Part shown: positions 8,916 through 18,584 of the stretch, piece after piece
Numbering within the stretch: position 1 is the stretch's first letter
Layout of the letters: each line of letters opens with the position of its first letter
From: UBA4416 sp040387475
GTDB taxonomy: Bacteria > Bacteroidota > Bacteroidia > B-17B0 > Aurantibacillaceae
Direction: 5' to 3'
Assembly (NCBI GenBank): GCA_040387475.1
Contig: JAZKDT010000025.1
Coordinates: 33,879-97,878 of the forward strand
DNA length: 64,000 nt
Translations under genes and position numbers: made by a program
Notes under the pieces: generated by a model
Database searches by the model: none
Told to the model about the DNA's origin: nothing
What the model saw: the letters and a program-made list of their open reading frames with translations, nothing else

Positions 8916-9282
8916 TATCGTTCTCTATTCTGAACTGCGAAATTACATTTCCTCTCACTAATATGGAAATTCTATATTTTCCATTATTGGTATCCAGGGC
9001 TCCGGTGATGAATTGTTGGTCGCCATTAACGATACTCGTATGAGAAGTTTGGTAGGATTTTACTTTATGTTTATTAAAAAAATCTTCGATCAATGCCTGC
9101 GCTTGCGATTTACTCAGTAGGTCTTCCTGGTTTAAGACCTTGATAGAAACTTTTTCAGCAAAGTGTTTAACGAGTTCGGAAGCATTGCCCTGCTTTAACG
9201 AATTAGCTACATCATCGGTAATATCTTTCATAGTGAAAGAAAAAGTGAACAAACTGATAAATAATATAAAGAAAGCTTTCAT
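8908..9282 (-). CDS. DUF4783-family secreted small protein
   Basis: A 124-residue exported protein. I place the start at 9282 (MKAFFILFISLF), because a longer frame to 9387 would overlap the divergent rlmH gene and puts the signal peptide inside the protein. After the signal peptide comes an NTF2-like fold of the DUF4783 type: repeated Lys/Asp-rich helices, then QTSHTSIVNGDQQF and GKYRISILVRG. Its function is unknown. Pairing with nadC and rlmH is frequent in Bacteroidota, by my recollection. The 8-bp overlap with nadC suggests coupled translation. Confidence 0.8.
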   Translation of the reverse strand: MKAFFILFISLFTFSFTMKDITDDVANSLKQGNASELVKHFAEKVSIKVLNQEDLLSKSQAQALIEDFFNKHKVKSYQTSHTSIVNGDQQFITGALDTNNGKYRISILVRGNVISQFRIENDNG

Positions 9283-9353
9283 TAAATAATGTAGATTTAC
9301 AGCGTCAAAGTAACAATTATTGTGCCTAAACTTGCTGAAGACTTGCTGTAATA

Positions 9354-9827
9354 ATGAAAATTTTACTGATCCAGATAGAAAAAACAACTGATTCTTACCT
9401 TTTAGAAGGAATTAAAGTATACACTGAGAGGTTAAAAAACTATGTATCATTAAGTACAGAAACGATCTCGATGCCAAAGATCGTTCGACAAAAGCCATTT
9501 GAGGAGCAGAAGAGGGCGGAGGCCCTCGAAATCCAAAAATTGCTAGATCCATCTGATTTTTTGGTTTGTATGGATGAACACGGCAAGCAATTTACATCCC
9601 TTCAATTTGCAGAGTTTTTGAATAAAAGGATGGTTTCGGGTTGCAAACGACTGGTTTTTTTGATCGGTGGCCCTTTTGGAATTGACAAATCCATTCTTGA
9701 CAAGAGTTCTTATGTGCTTTCTCTCTCCAATATGACCTTTTCCCATCAAATGATCCGCCTGTTCTTTTGTGAACAGCTATATAGAGGCTTTTCTATATTG
9801 AGGAATGAAAAATATCATCACGAGTAA
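9354..9827 (+). CDS. rlmH: 23S rRNA (pseudouridine1915-N3)-methyltransferase
   Basis: SPOUT-class methyltransferase that methylates pseudouridine 1915 in helix 69 of 23S rRNA, using S-adenosylmethionine on assembled 70S ribosomes. The 157 residues match the family. The knotted SAM site is visible as FLIGGPFG (about 102-109) and LSLSNMTFSHQM, and the typical C-terminus ILRNEKYHHE is intact. It is divergent from the DUF4783/nadC pair, with 71 bp between starts. No following gene is close. Confidence 0.97.
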   Translation: MKILLIQIEKTTDSYLLEGIKVYTERLKNYVSLSTETISMPKIVRQKPFEEQKRAEALEIQKLLDPSDFLVCMDEHGKQFTSLQFAEFLNKRMVSGCKRLVFLIGGPFGIDKSILDKSSYVLSLSNMTFSHQMIRLFFCEQLYRGFSILRNEKYHHE

Positions 9828-9983
9828 AAAATATCACGGGTAATATGACCGATGTAAGGTTTTTCTAAAATAGGAGGCTTTGGTGTGAATTAATTTATAG
9901 CTTTACCTATTTAATGAGTCGGTTGGTCTAATTTAATATTAACCTGGCGGCAGCTAAACTACCTTAGCACTAAATTTTTATAT

Positions 9984-12900
9984 ATGACATTTTTTTACTT
10001 TTTCAAAAAACAGTATTTAATCTTTGTTTTTTTCTTCTTATCGTCCTTAAGCTTTTTTTCTCAAACTGTAACTATAACGGCGCCTGTGGCATCGGCTACG
10101 TATTGTGCAGGTACTAATATAACGGTGAATTATACTGTCACATCTAATTTTTCGAATACCGGTTTCAACAATGTATTTACTACTCAATTGTCTGACGCTT
10201 CAGGAAGTTTTGCTTCTCCAACAATATTAGGAACCAGAACTGCTGTAAACGCCGGAGGAAGCACTTTTTTGATACCGTTTACAACAGTATCAGGGTCTTT
10301 GTATCGCGTCAGAGTGTTAACATCCAATCCAACATTTACAAGTCAATCGAATGGCGTTGACTTAACGATTAATGGTTTATCGATCAGTGCACCTACGTTG
10401 CAGAACAGTTTCTTTTGCCAGGGTGAAACATTTCCCGTTTCTTTTACTCAAAGTTGTAATTTTTCAAATACAGGTTTTAATAATGTTTATACGGTTCAGT
10501 TATCGGATGCGTCGGGAAGTTTTGCTGCGCCTGTGACTATCGGAACGAGAACTAATACAACGGCCGCTGCTATTACATGTACAGTGCCGATAGCTACACC
10601 GGTAGGTACTAACTATAGGATCAGGATCGTCAGTTCCAATCCATCGGTGATAAGTCCTGATAATGGCTATAATGTGCAGATCAATGCTACGGCCGGTACG
10701 CCGTCGATTGCAGGAAACGGATTCTGGAACGCATACTGTTTTAATATCGCTAATAATTATACGACTAACTATGAGGGTTTCTACACAGAAAATAATTTGA
10801 GCTTTGATACAAGGGTTCGGTATACAAGTACACTCTGTCCATCCACGACTTCAGCCTCTGCTAATGGAAATGCCTACGCTGGCTGTACGTTTACCAACAC
10901 CAATAACTATTCAGTAAATTTAAAGAGAACAAACATTCCTTGTGGATACTATGATTTCAGTATAGTGGCACATGATGATGAAGGACGAATATTGATAGAC
11001 GGGGTGCAGGTATATTACAACGCCTACATTGGAGCAGTTGCTGTTCCCAATGCTTACCGGGCATTTATAAGCCCTACTAATACAGTGGAGGTTAGATATA
11101 GTAATACAGGAGCAGGGCCGGGTTACATGGCAATTAATATTTCGACAGTTAATATTATTAATGTTTACAATCCTGCTACTATTTGTGCAGGAACTACAGC
11201 AACTTTAAATGCTACAAACTCAAGTACAGTACCCCTCAGTTTTTCCTGGGCGCCTTCTGCCGTTGCAAGTCCACCAACGGGCACCGCTACTACTGTTTCT
11301 CCATCCGTAACTACTGTTTTTACAGTGTCGGCAACAGATGCTGTTACTGGCTGTGCTGCCTCCAATACAATTCAGGTAACGGTTAATCCGGTTGCCACAA
11401 CAACTGTTGTATCTACAGCAACTACGGCCCTTTGTTCCGGAATTACCCAGGCAACTTTAACGGCAGGCGGAGCCGCTTCCTATACCTGGAGTCCGGCAGC
11501 TGGTTTGAGTAGTGTAAATGGATTTTCGGTGATAGCAAATCCAACCGTCACCACAACCTACACAGTCAGCGGCTCTAATAACTGTAACACAGTAGATGCT
11601 ACTACAACTGTAACCATGCAGGTTGTTCCTTCGGTACCAACCCCCACTGTTTATGGCAATGGCACATGGAATGTATATTGTTACAACGATCAAACTTTTA
11701 CTAATTACTATGGCTATTATACAGAAAATAATTTAAATTTTGCAACTGCAACCCGGTGGAATGCTTCGTTGGCGCCGTCGAGTTGTACCACAACAGCAAC
11801 AGGTTTGGCTTATTCTGGATGTAATATAAACCCAACCTCATGGTCTATGAAGTTCAGAAGAACAAATATTCCCTGTGGTTACTATCAAATTGATATCCCG
11901 GCTAAAGATGATAACCTGCGATTATATATTGACGGCGTACAAACGTATTCAGTAAATGGTACGGGAGCGGTTACAAATGTATGGCGCGGATTTATTGGCC
12001 CCACTACGTTAGTAGAATTTACATTAGTGAATACCGGGGGACCAGGAAATATGAGCGCGAATTTTATCTCAGTGCCATACCCCTTTACCGGACCTCCAAT
12101 TACAATATGTGCGGGTGGCCCTGCTACCATTACAGCTACACCTTTTATATCGGGAGCTACCTATAGCTGGACACCGAATATCGGACTATCGTCTACCACA
12201 GGAACAGCAGTAACGATTTCACCTACTACCAATATTATTTACACGGTTACAGTTTCTGACCCCGTGTCGACCTGCAGTGCGAGTGCTACGCAAACTGTAA
12301 ACGTTAATCCTTTACCAACAACTACTGTATCGCCAACATCAGCAACCATTGCCTGTTCAATACAATCGTATACATTAAATGCCGGAGGTGCAAATACCTA
12401 TTCCTGGTCGCCANNNNNNNNNNTTAACCGTTTCCTCCATTGGTGGAACAGTACCTTATACCTATTCCTGGTCGCCATCTGCCGGGTTGAATACCACAAC
12501 CGGTAATTCAGTGATTGCAACTCCAACCGTAACAACTATATATACGGTTACAGGTAATAATGTTTGTGCCGATGTGGATGCTACTACTACTATAACCGTT
12601 GTGCCACTTATTACTCCAACCGTTTTTCCGTCAACTAACTGGAACGTGTATTGTTATAACAGTACAAATTTTACTAATTATTATGGTTACTATACTCATA
12701 TTGGAACCGGCGCGAGCGGATATGATTTTAATACAGGCACCCAATGGTTAAGTGGTTTGGCACCTTCAACTGCTACTGCAAATGCTTTAGGAACAGCCTA
12801 CCAGGGTTGTACAATGCCCGCCATAAATATTTCGTTGAGTTTCAAAAAAACTAATTTTGCCTGCGGTACCTATAGTATTATTTCGGTGGCTAACGACGAT

Positions 12901-14592
12901 AATATAGCGTTATTAATAGATGGCGTACAGGTAGCCACCAGGGCAACAGCTGCTACCTCACTTACTATCTGGGTAGGAACGTTGAATTCAAATTCACAGG
13001 TCGAATTAAGGTTAAACCAGGGCGGTGGAGGTTCTGGTCTTAGCGTAAGATTTACAGCGGCCACTCCATCAGCATCTTTATCTACATGGGTAGGAGGTAC
13101 AAGTACCGATTGGTTTACAGCTTCTAACTGGTGTGGATCTGGCGTTCCAACGTTATCCTTAGACGTGCTAATTCCAAACGCAAAACCACAGTTTATGCCT
13201 GTAATTAACGCCGCAGGCGCTGCATGCCGTAGTTTGACTATTTCACCAGCAACCGCTTCTACAAGCGTATTGTCAGCTCTCCCTGCAGCAAGTTTAACGA
13301 TTAGCGGATCTAATAGTTTAGATGTTTACGGTAACTGGGTTAACAATGGTGTATTTGATGCAGGAAACGGAACTGTAAATATTCTGGGAAGTACATCTAC
13401 ATCCATTACCGGAACAGCTACAGAATCCTTTTATAACTTAGTGATCAATAAAACCGGTGTAGCAACTGTTGCTATTCCTTCAGGGGCTAAGCAAATTTCA
13501 AATTTGATGACGCTCACAAACGGAATCATTAATCAGAACGCTACCCTTAGATTTTTAAATAATTCAACCGTATCAGGTGCGAGTAACAATAGTTATGTAA
13601 ATGGTCCGGTGATAAAAGTAGGAACACAGGCATTTACGTTTCCAGTAGGCGCTAATAATTTTTACAGACCGGTTAGTATCACCGCTCCGGCTTTAGCTAC
13701 TGACCATTTTACAACGCAGTATTTTAATGTTGATCCGAGCCCACCTTATACATTCTCATCTTTAGACGCTACGATACATCACATTGGAAGATGCGAATAT
13801 TGGACAGTGAATAGAACCGGCGGAAGTTCAAATGTAAATGTAACATTGACATGGAATTCTACCAGTTGCGGCGTGACAAACCTATCAGATTTACTGGTAG
13901 CAAGATGGGATGCAGGGCAGGCAAAATGGAAAGATGAAGGAAATGGGGGTACAACAGGTAACACAACAGCAGGATCAATTGTAACCGCGGCACCGGTAAG
14001 TCTGTTCAGCCCGTTTACACTAGCATCCCGAAACAATAACAATCCATTGCCGATAGAATTGGTAAACTTTAAATGTAATTTGGTGAACAGAAATACGGTA
14101 GGTTTAACCTGGGTAACCGCATCAGAATCCAATAACGACTATTTTTCAGTTGAACGTTCAACGGATGGAATTGCCTTTGAAACAATTGGAAAAAAACAAG
14201 GCGCTGGAAATAGTGTTACCACACTAAATTACAATTTTGAGGATCAAAATTCTATAAAAGGAATTTTATATTATAGATTGAAACAAGTTGATTTTAATGG
14301 AAAAATCACTTACTCACAGATATGTTCCTTGACTAATAGTGGAGATGGCGGAGTTGCATTTTATCCTAACCCTGTTAGAAATTCGTTAACTATTGATTAC
14401 GAGTATACTGAAAAACCAAAGGATCATACTATTACCATTACTGACGTCACCGGAAAGTTGGTGGAAGTCCAGTCTTCGTTCTCAGATTCTAAAGTTACAT
14501 TAGATTGTTCTGATTTAGCTGAAGGTATTTATTTCTTAAAGGTATTAGTCGGAAACAAAGAAGTAGTTAATAAATTTACAGTGCAAAGATAA
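9984..14592 (+). CDS. Large T9SS-secreted adhesin-like protein with Ig-like and PA14-like repeats (interrupted by scaffold gap)
   Basis: One gene split by 10 N at 12414-12423; the frame differs across the gap, so the gap length is a placeholder. From the N-terminus: signal peptide ending LSFFSQ; two 105-residue homologous beta repeats sharing NFSNTGFNNV and QLSDASGSFA (about 30-235); a PA14/GLEYA-like domain with DDEGRILIDGVQVY (about 240-390); Ig-like modules ending in TVNP; a second PA14-like domain with DDNLRLYIDGVQTY (about 555-690). After the gap come more Ig-like modules, a third PA14-like domain (DDNIALLIDGVQV), a STDWFTASNWCG segment and a T9SS type A sorting domain (FYPNPVRNSL, then GIYFLKV). 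It is exported to the surface; carbohydrate binding is likely for PA14-like domains, but the ligand is unknown. Confidence 0.85.
12414..12423. other. Scaffold gap (10 N) inside the T9SS gene
   Basis: The 20 bases before the gap (12394-12413) recur exactly at 12458-12477. The contig therefore ended in an internal repeat, and an unknown number of Ig-like units may be missing. Confidence 0.95.
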
Positions 14593-14609
14593 AACGCTAA
14601 ACAGATAAT

Positions 14610-14639
14610 AAAAAAGCCCCGGTAATTCGGGGCTTTTTT
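14610..14639. terminator. Rho-independent terminator, probably bidirectional
   Basis: AGCCCCG/CGGGGCT stem with flanking A-run and T-run and a 6-nt loop. It sits between the convergent T9SS gene and the transketolase operon. Confidence 0.92.
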
Positions 14640-14656
14640 ATTTGAGTATGATTTGA

Positions 14657-15610
14657 TTATTTTCTCTTAATTACTTTATTAACAGCATCGATAATATTAA
14701 CGGTATCTAAACCATATTTAGTCATCAACTGATCAGGCGTTCCGCTTTCTCCAAAACTATCGTTAACAGCTACAAACTCTTGTGGGGTAGGGGTGTTGCG
14801 GGATAGTAATTGCGCTACACTATCGCCCAGGCCACCATTCATCTGGTGCTCTTCCGCCGTTACTACACATTTTGTTTTAGCAACAGATTTCAGAATTGCC
14901 GCATCATCTAACGGCTTTATAGTGTGAATGTTTATGATCTCTGCAGAGATGCCCTGCTCCGCTAACTTTTCGCCGGCTTCGATAGCTTTCCATACGAGGT
15001 GGCCAGTAGCTATAATAGTAACATCAGTACCTTCGTTCAACATAACTGCTTTACCAATTTCAAATTTCTGATCGGCCGGCGTAAAGTTTGGAACTGTTGG
15101 TCTGCCAAAACGTAAGTAAACAGGACCATGATAATCTGCAATGGCAATGGTTGCAGCTTTTGTTTGATTGTAATCACAAGGGTTGATGACACACATGTGC
15201 GGTAACATCTTCATTAATCCAATATCTTCTAAAATCTGGTGAGTAGCACCGTCTTCTCCCAAAGTTAGTCCTGCATGCGAAGCACATATCTTCACGTTTT
15301 TGCCTGAATAAGCAACACTTTGACGAATTTGATCATACACACGCCCTGTGCTAAAATTAGCAAAGGTACCGGTAAAAGGAATTTTACCTCCAATAGTTAA
15401 GCCAGCAGCAATGCCAATCATATTCGCTTCAGCAATACCCACCTGAAAAAAACGGTCAGGGTTTTCTGCTTTAAAAGCATCCATTTTTAAGGATCCGATT
15501 AAATCGGCGCATAACGCAACCACATTCGGATTTGTTTGACCCAATTGTTGTAAACCTGCCCCAAAACCTGAACGGGTATCTTTTTTTTCGGTGTATGTGT
15601 ATTTTTTCAT
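14657..15610 (-). CDS. Transketolase, C-terminal (pyrimidine-binding and C-terminal domain) subunit
   Basis: A 317-residue half of transketolase: the pyrimidine-binding domain plus C-terminal domain, acting with the half at 17466-18314 to move two-carbon ketol units in the pentose phosphate pathway. Typical segments are RDG-like positions in DRFFQVGIAEANMIGIAAGL (the Glu that activates thiamine), THQILEDIGLMKMLP and VYLRFGRP. The C-terminal domain starts near residue 190 and has TAEEHQMNGGLGDSVA. It is the last gene of a four-gene operon and lies 16 nt after the TonB-domain gene. In other genomes the two halves are usually adjacent; here two genes lie between them. Confidence 0.93.
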   Translation of the reverse strand: MKKYTYTEKKDTRSGFGAGLQQLGQTNPNVVALCADLIGSLKMDAFKAENPDRFFQVGIAEANMIGIAAGLTIGGKIPFTGTFANFSTGRVYDQIRQSVAYSGKNVKICASHAGLTLGEDGATHQILEDIGLMKMLPHMCVINPCDYNQTKAATIAIADYHGPVYLRFGRPTVPNFTPADQKFEIGKAVMLNEGTDVTIIATGHLVWKAIEAGEKLAEQGISAEIINIHTIKPLDDAAILKSVAKTKCVVTAEEHQMNGGLGDSVAQLLSRNTPTPQEFVAVNDSFGESGTPDQLMTKYGLDTVNIIDAVNKVIKRK

Positions 15611-15626
15611 AATGTATTTTTAAAAA

Positions 15627-16052
15627 TTAGCTTGCTTTAAATTTAAGTGGAAAATTAAAATGAGTGGGGGTTGGTATTCCGTTTATTTTTCCCGGTTTCC
15701 ATTTTGGCATGATAGAAAAAAGTCTTTTTGCTTCTTCGTCACATTCTAAACAGTCTTTTATACCTTTTAATACCTTTATATCGTTCACACTACCGGTGGT
15801 GTCTACTGTAAATTGAATATAAACCGTCCCATAAATTCCTTTTTCTAAAATTGCTTTGGGATATTGAACGTTTGCTTTTATAAATTTTTGAATAGCTGGC
15901 ATTCCACCCGGAAATTCAGGTGACTCTGTAGGGTTAACACATATAAAGTCTTTCGCTACAGGGGTTTCTGTATGCGTTTGAGCGCTTTGCGCACGGATCA
16001 TCATGCTAAAAAAAGCAAATACAATAAAAATATTTCTTATACAGCAGATCAT
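15627..16052 (-). CDS. Secreted TonB C-terminal-domain protein
   Basis: A 141-residue protein with an N-terminal signal sequence (IFIVFAFFSMMIRAQ) and one TonB C-terminal domain (about 45-140): EFPGGMPAIQKFI, YPKAILEKGIYGTVYIQF and PKWKPGKINGIP. It lacks the Pro-rich spacer of a true TonB and has a short N-terminus, so it looks like a soluble periplasmic or surface-exposed stand-alone domain. Cys residues in DCLECDEE may pair. Its ATG overlaps the stop of the upstream VWA gene (TAATG), so the two are translationally coupled and may interact. The true role is unknown. Confidence 0.82.
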   Translation of the reverse strand: MICCIRNIFIVFAFFSMMIRAQSAQTHTETPVAKDFICVNPTESPEFPGGMPAIQKFIKANVQYPKAILEKGIYGTVYIQFTVDTTGSVNDIKVLKGIKDCLECDEEAKRLFSIMPKWKPGKINGIPTPTHFNFPLKFKAS

Positions 16053-17455
16053 TAATTTATTTTCAGGTTAGTAGTCACCGCCGAGGTAACTGAAAATTTT
16101 CGTTCAATAGTGTTGGTTATTTTTTTTTCGTTTTCGTACCTGAATTCCAGTTTATAGTGGCCGGGTTGAAGGTAAATAATTTCATTTTGTAATGCTGTGT
16201 TTAAGTTACAAACCCAGGTTACTTTTTTGCCATCATCCACAAAAATACTTCCGTAGCCGGTTGCTCCTTTAGTAATATAAGCATTACCGGATGTTGGCAC
16301 CTTGATGGTGTTGGTTGTGCTTTGTTGAATTTCCACATCATTGAGTTTAATACGTGGTAGGGTCAGTATCTCCAAATCGTATTTACCTACAATGTATTTT
16401 TCTGTTTTACCAAAATCCTGTATGTTAAGTGTATTCATTTCACCTTTTTTTCTCACAACGGTGGTTGGAAAATATTTGCTTAATGTTCCTTCTAATTCTA
16501 ATTTTAAAAAGCCTTGTGGCGCATCAACCGGTATTACATTGTGTTTGCCCTTTTGAATAGTAATATTCTTTTTTTCGATAGGCGGAATGGTATGCACCAT
16601 CAAGTCGTAAGTAATCGTTGGGCTTAATACTAATGTATCCGGATTTCCACGATGATTCAATGTATGCAGGTAATTATATTTTATTTGTTTTGTATTGGCG
16701 TCGTAAAAAGTCATGTTCACATCGGTCTCTGTCGGTTTTTTTGTAACATCTAACAAGTCAACCTGAACGGTTGTTTGTGAGATGGCTTCGGTTAACACTA
16801 AATTCAAAACATCTTTAAAATTAGCTTCATTGCTCACATCATAAAATTTACCCATGCAACCAAATACATCGGCAAACTTTACGTCCAGGCCAACGCCAAT
16901 TACAAATGGTCTTAAAAAAATTCCTTTTTTTTGCAATTCTGCCGACACCTGGCAGGGTACGCCATCGCATTCTTCAATGCCATCTGTAATTAAAATAATA
17001 ATATTGCGACAGTTGCCGCAGGGCGTAAAATCAGCAGCGCTTTCTCCCAGGGAGAACGCAATAGGGGTAGTACCTAAAGGTTCTAATTTTTGAATGCGTT
17101 GTTTGATCAGTGGTGCCGATTTTGACGCTACGTTAAACGGAACTTCCAGTTTGGTGTCCTTGCAATCTCTTGTGGGTTTAATAAATGTTTGATGTCCGTA
17201 ACAACGCAGGGCTAACTCTAAATTTGGAATTGTTTTTAAACTGTCTAAAAACTCGCCCATTATTTTTTTAGCTACTTCAATTTTAATGTTACTGTTCCAG
17301 GGAGCATACATGCTGTAGGAATCGTCGAAAATAAAAAGGATGCGGTTGGTGGGTTGAGAATAACCAATTAAAAATGAAAAATTAAAAAGCAGGATCAAAG
17401 AAAAAACTTTTCTTTTGAAAGTAATACCTGTTAATTTTAAATTTTGAATTTTCAA
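16052..17455 (-). CDS. Secreted von Willebrand factor A-domain protein
   Basis: A 467-residue exported protein with a signal peptide ending in IGYSQ. The VWA domain spans about 38-220 with a complete metal-ion-dependent adhesion site: DDSYS (DxSxS), the Thr in LGTTPI and the Asp in ITDGIEEC. Six or more cysteines (CYGH, DCKD, PCGNCRN, ECDGVPC, FGCMG) suggest disulfides outside the cytoplasm. The remaining 240 residues form beta-rich repeats without a recognised family. It resembles Ca-activated chloride channel-type secreted VWA proteins. It lies 10 nt after the transketolase N-half and overlaps the TonB-domain gene, so it belongs to that operon. Confidence 0.85.
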   Translation of the reverse strand: MKIQNLKLTGITFKRKVFSLILLFNFSFLIGYSQPTNRILFIFDDSYSMYAPWNSNIKIEVAKKIMGEFLDSLKTIPNLELALRCYGHQTFIKPTRDCKDTKLEVPFNVASKSAPLIKQRIQKLEPLGTTPIAFSLGESAADFTPCGNCRNIIILITDGIEECDGVPCQVSAELQKKGIFLRPFVIGVGLDVKFADVFGCMGKFYDVSNEANFKDVLNLVLTEAISQTTVQVDLLDVTKKPTETDVNMTFYDANTKQIKYNYLHTLNHRGNPDTLVLSPTITYDLMVHTIPPIEKKNITIQKGKHNVIPVDAPQGFLKLELEGTLSKYFPTTVVRKKGEMNTLNIQDFGKTEKYIVGKYDLEILTLPRIKLNDVEIQQSTTNTIKVPTSGNAYITKGATGYGSIFVDDGKKVTWVCNLNTALQNEIIYLQPGHYKLEFRYENEKKITNTIERKFSVTSAVTTNLKIN

Positions 17456-17465
17456 CTTTGAATTA

Positions 17466-18314
17466 TTAATAATCAGCTTCGTTACCTACCAACTGATCAA
17501 GAGCCTTCTGTAATTGTTCGTCGTTAGGAGCCGAACCATGCCATTTATGCGTTCCCATCATATAATCAACACCTGCACCCATTTCTGTTTTCATGATATT
17601 AACAATTGGTTTACCTTTGCCAATAAATGCTTTTGCTTTATCTAATCCTTCAATAACAGACGGAATATCATTTCCTTTTTCTGTTTCCACTACCTGCCAG
17701 CCAAAGGCTTCAAATTTCGCACGAAGATTTCCGAGAGATAAAACATTTTCTACGTCTCCGTCAATCTGGCGACCATTATAATCAATAGTAGCAATGTAAT
17801 TATCAACTTTATTGGCTGATGCATACATGGCGGCTTCCCAAATCTGGCCTTCCTGTAATTCGCCATCGCCGTGTAAACTGTATATGATAGAATTATCTTT
17901 ATTTAATTTTTTTGTTAATGCAGCGCCAATCGCCACGCTCATCCCTTGACCTAACGATCCGCTAGCAATCCTTACTCCCGGTAAATTGTCGTGAGTCGTT
18001 GGATGCCCCTGTAAACGAGAGTTTAACTTACGGAAGGTTTTTAGTTCCTCTACCGGAAAGTAACCACAACGGGCTAAAACACTATAAAATACAGGTGAAA
18101 TATGTCCGTTACTTAAGAAAAACAAATCTTCACCTTTACCATCCATTGCAAAATTCTTTGGATCATGCTTCATGTAGCCATTATACAACACTACTAAAAA
18201 ATCGGCACATCCTAAGGAACCGCCCGGATGGCCGGAAGCTACAGCGTGAACCATGCGTACGATGTCGCGACGAACCTGGATTGTTAGTGTTTGAAGATGT
18301 TGAATATCTGCCAT
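17466..18314 (-). CDS. Transketolase, N-terminal (thiamine-diphosphate-binding) subunit
   Basis: A 282-residue half transketolase carrying the PP domain. Motifs: GHPGGSLGCADFLVVLY, His/Asp of HGDGELQEGQIWEAAM (the GDG...N thiamine-Mg site with the downstream IDYNGRQIDG), and THKWHGSAP close to the C-terminus. It pairs with the C-terminal half at 14657-15610. It is the first gene of the operon that continues with the VWA and TonB-domain genes. The 270-bp region upstream to ychF is the likely regulatory region for both divergent genes. Confidence 0.94.
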   Translation of the reverse strand: MADIQHLQTLTIQVRRDIVRMVHAVASGHPGGSLGCADFLVVLYNGYMKHDPKNFAMDGKGEDLFFLSNGHISPVFYSVLARCGYFPVEELKTFRKLNSRLQGHPTTHDNLPGVRIASGSLGQGMSVAIGAALTKKLNKDNSIIYSLHGDGELQEGQIWEAAMYASANKVDNYIATIDYNGRQIDGDVENVLSLGNLRAKFEAFGWQVVETEKGNDIPSVIEGLDKAKAFIGKGKPIVNIMKTEMGAGVDYMMGTHKWHGSAPNDEQLQKALDQLVGNEADY

Positions 18315-18495
18315 AAGTATTGATTTTGCTGCAAAAATAGCATTAGATCACCTTATATAACGCAGATGTTAATAATAAGAACAGGATGTTAAAAAATAAA
18401 AATTCATTGACTCTTTTTGCACAATTAAGCCCCTGATTGTTAAAAACTGCCCTGTTTTGCTACAAATAATAGTAAGGCTTAGCTTCTGTTTTTAA

Positions 18496-18503
18496 TATAT
18501 TTG
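18496..18503 (+). promoter_or_regulatory. Candidate -7 promoter element for ychF
   Basis: TATATTTG fits the Bacteroidota -7 consensus TAnnTTTG. It lies 82 nt upstream of the ychF ATG. No clear -33 TTG is found at 19-21 nt, so this is tentative. Confidence 0.45.
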
Positions 18504-18584
18504 CGTCTTAATTTTAATAAACTAAATATTTAGGCGGGATTATCTTGTCTTTCCTCAATATTTTATAATTCAAAAAAACAGAAA

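Noticed and set aside
9283..9387. Longer start of the DUF4783 gene
   Set aside because: It overlaps rlmH and would bury the signal peptide; ATG 9282 fits better.
18358..18380. Half of the CAGAT-type palindrome upstream of the transketolase operon
   Set aside because: Only a short similar word is present, without a second arm.
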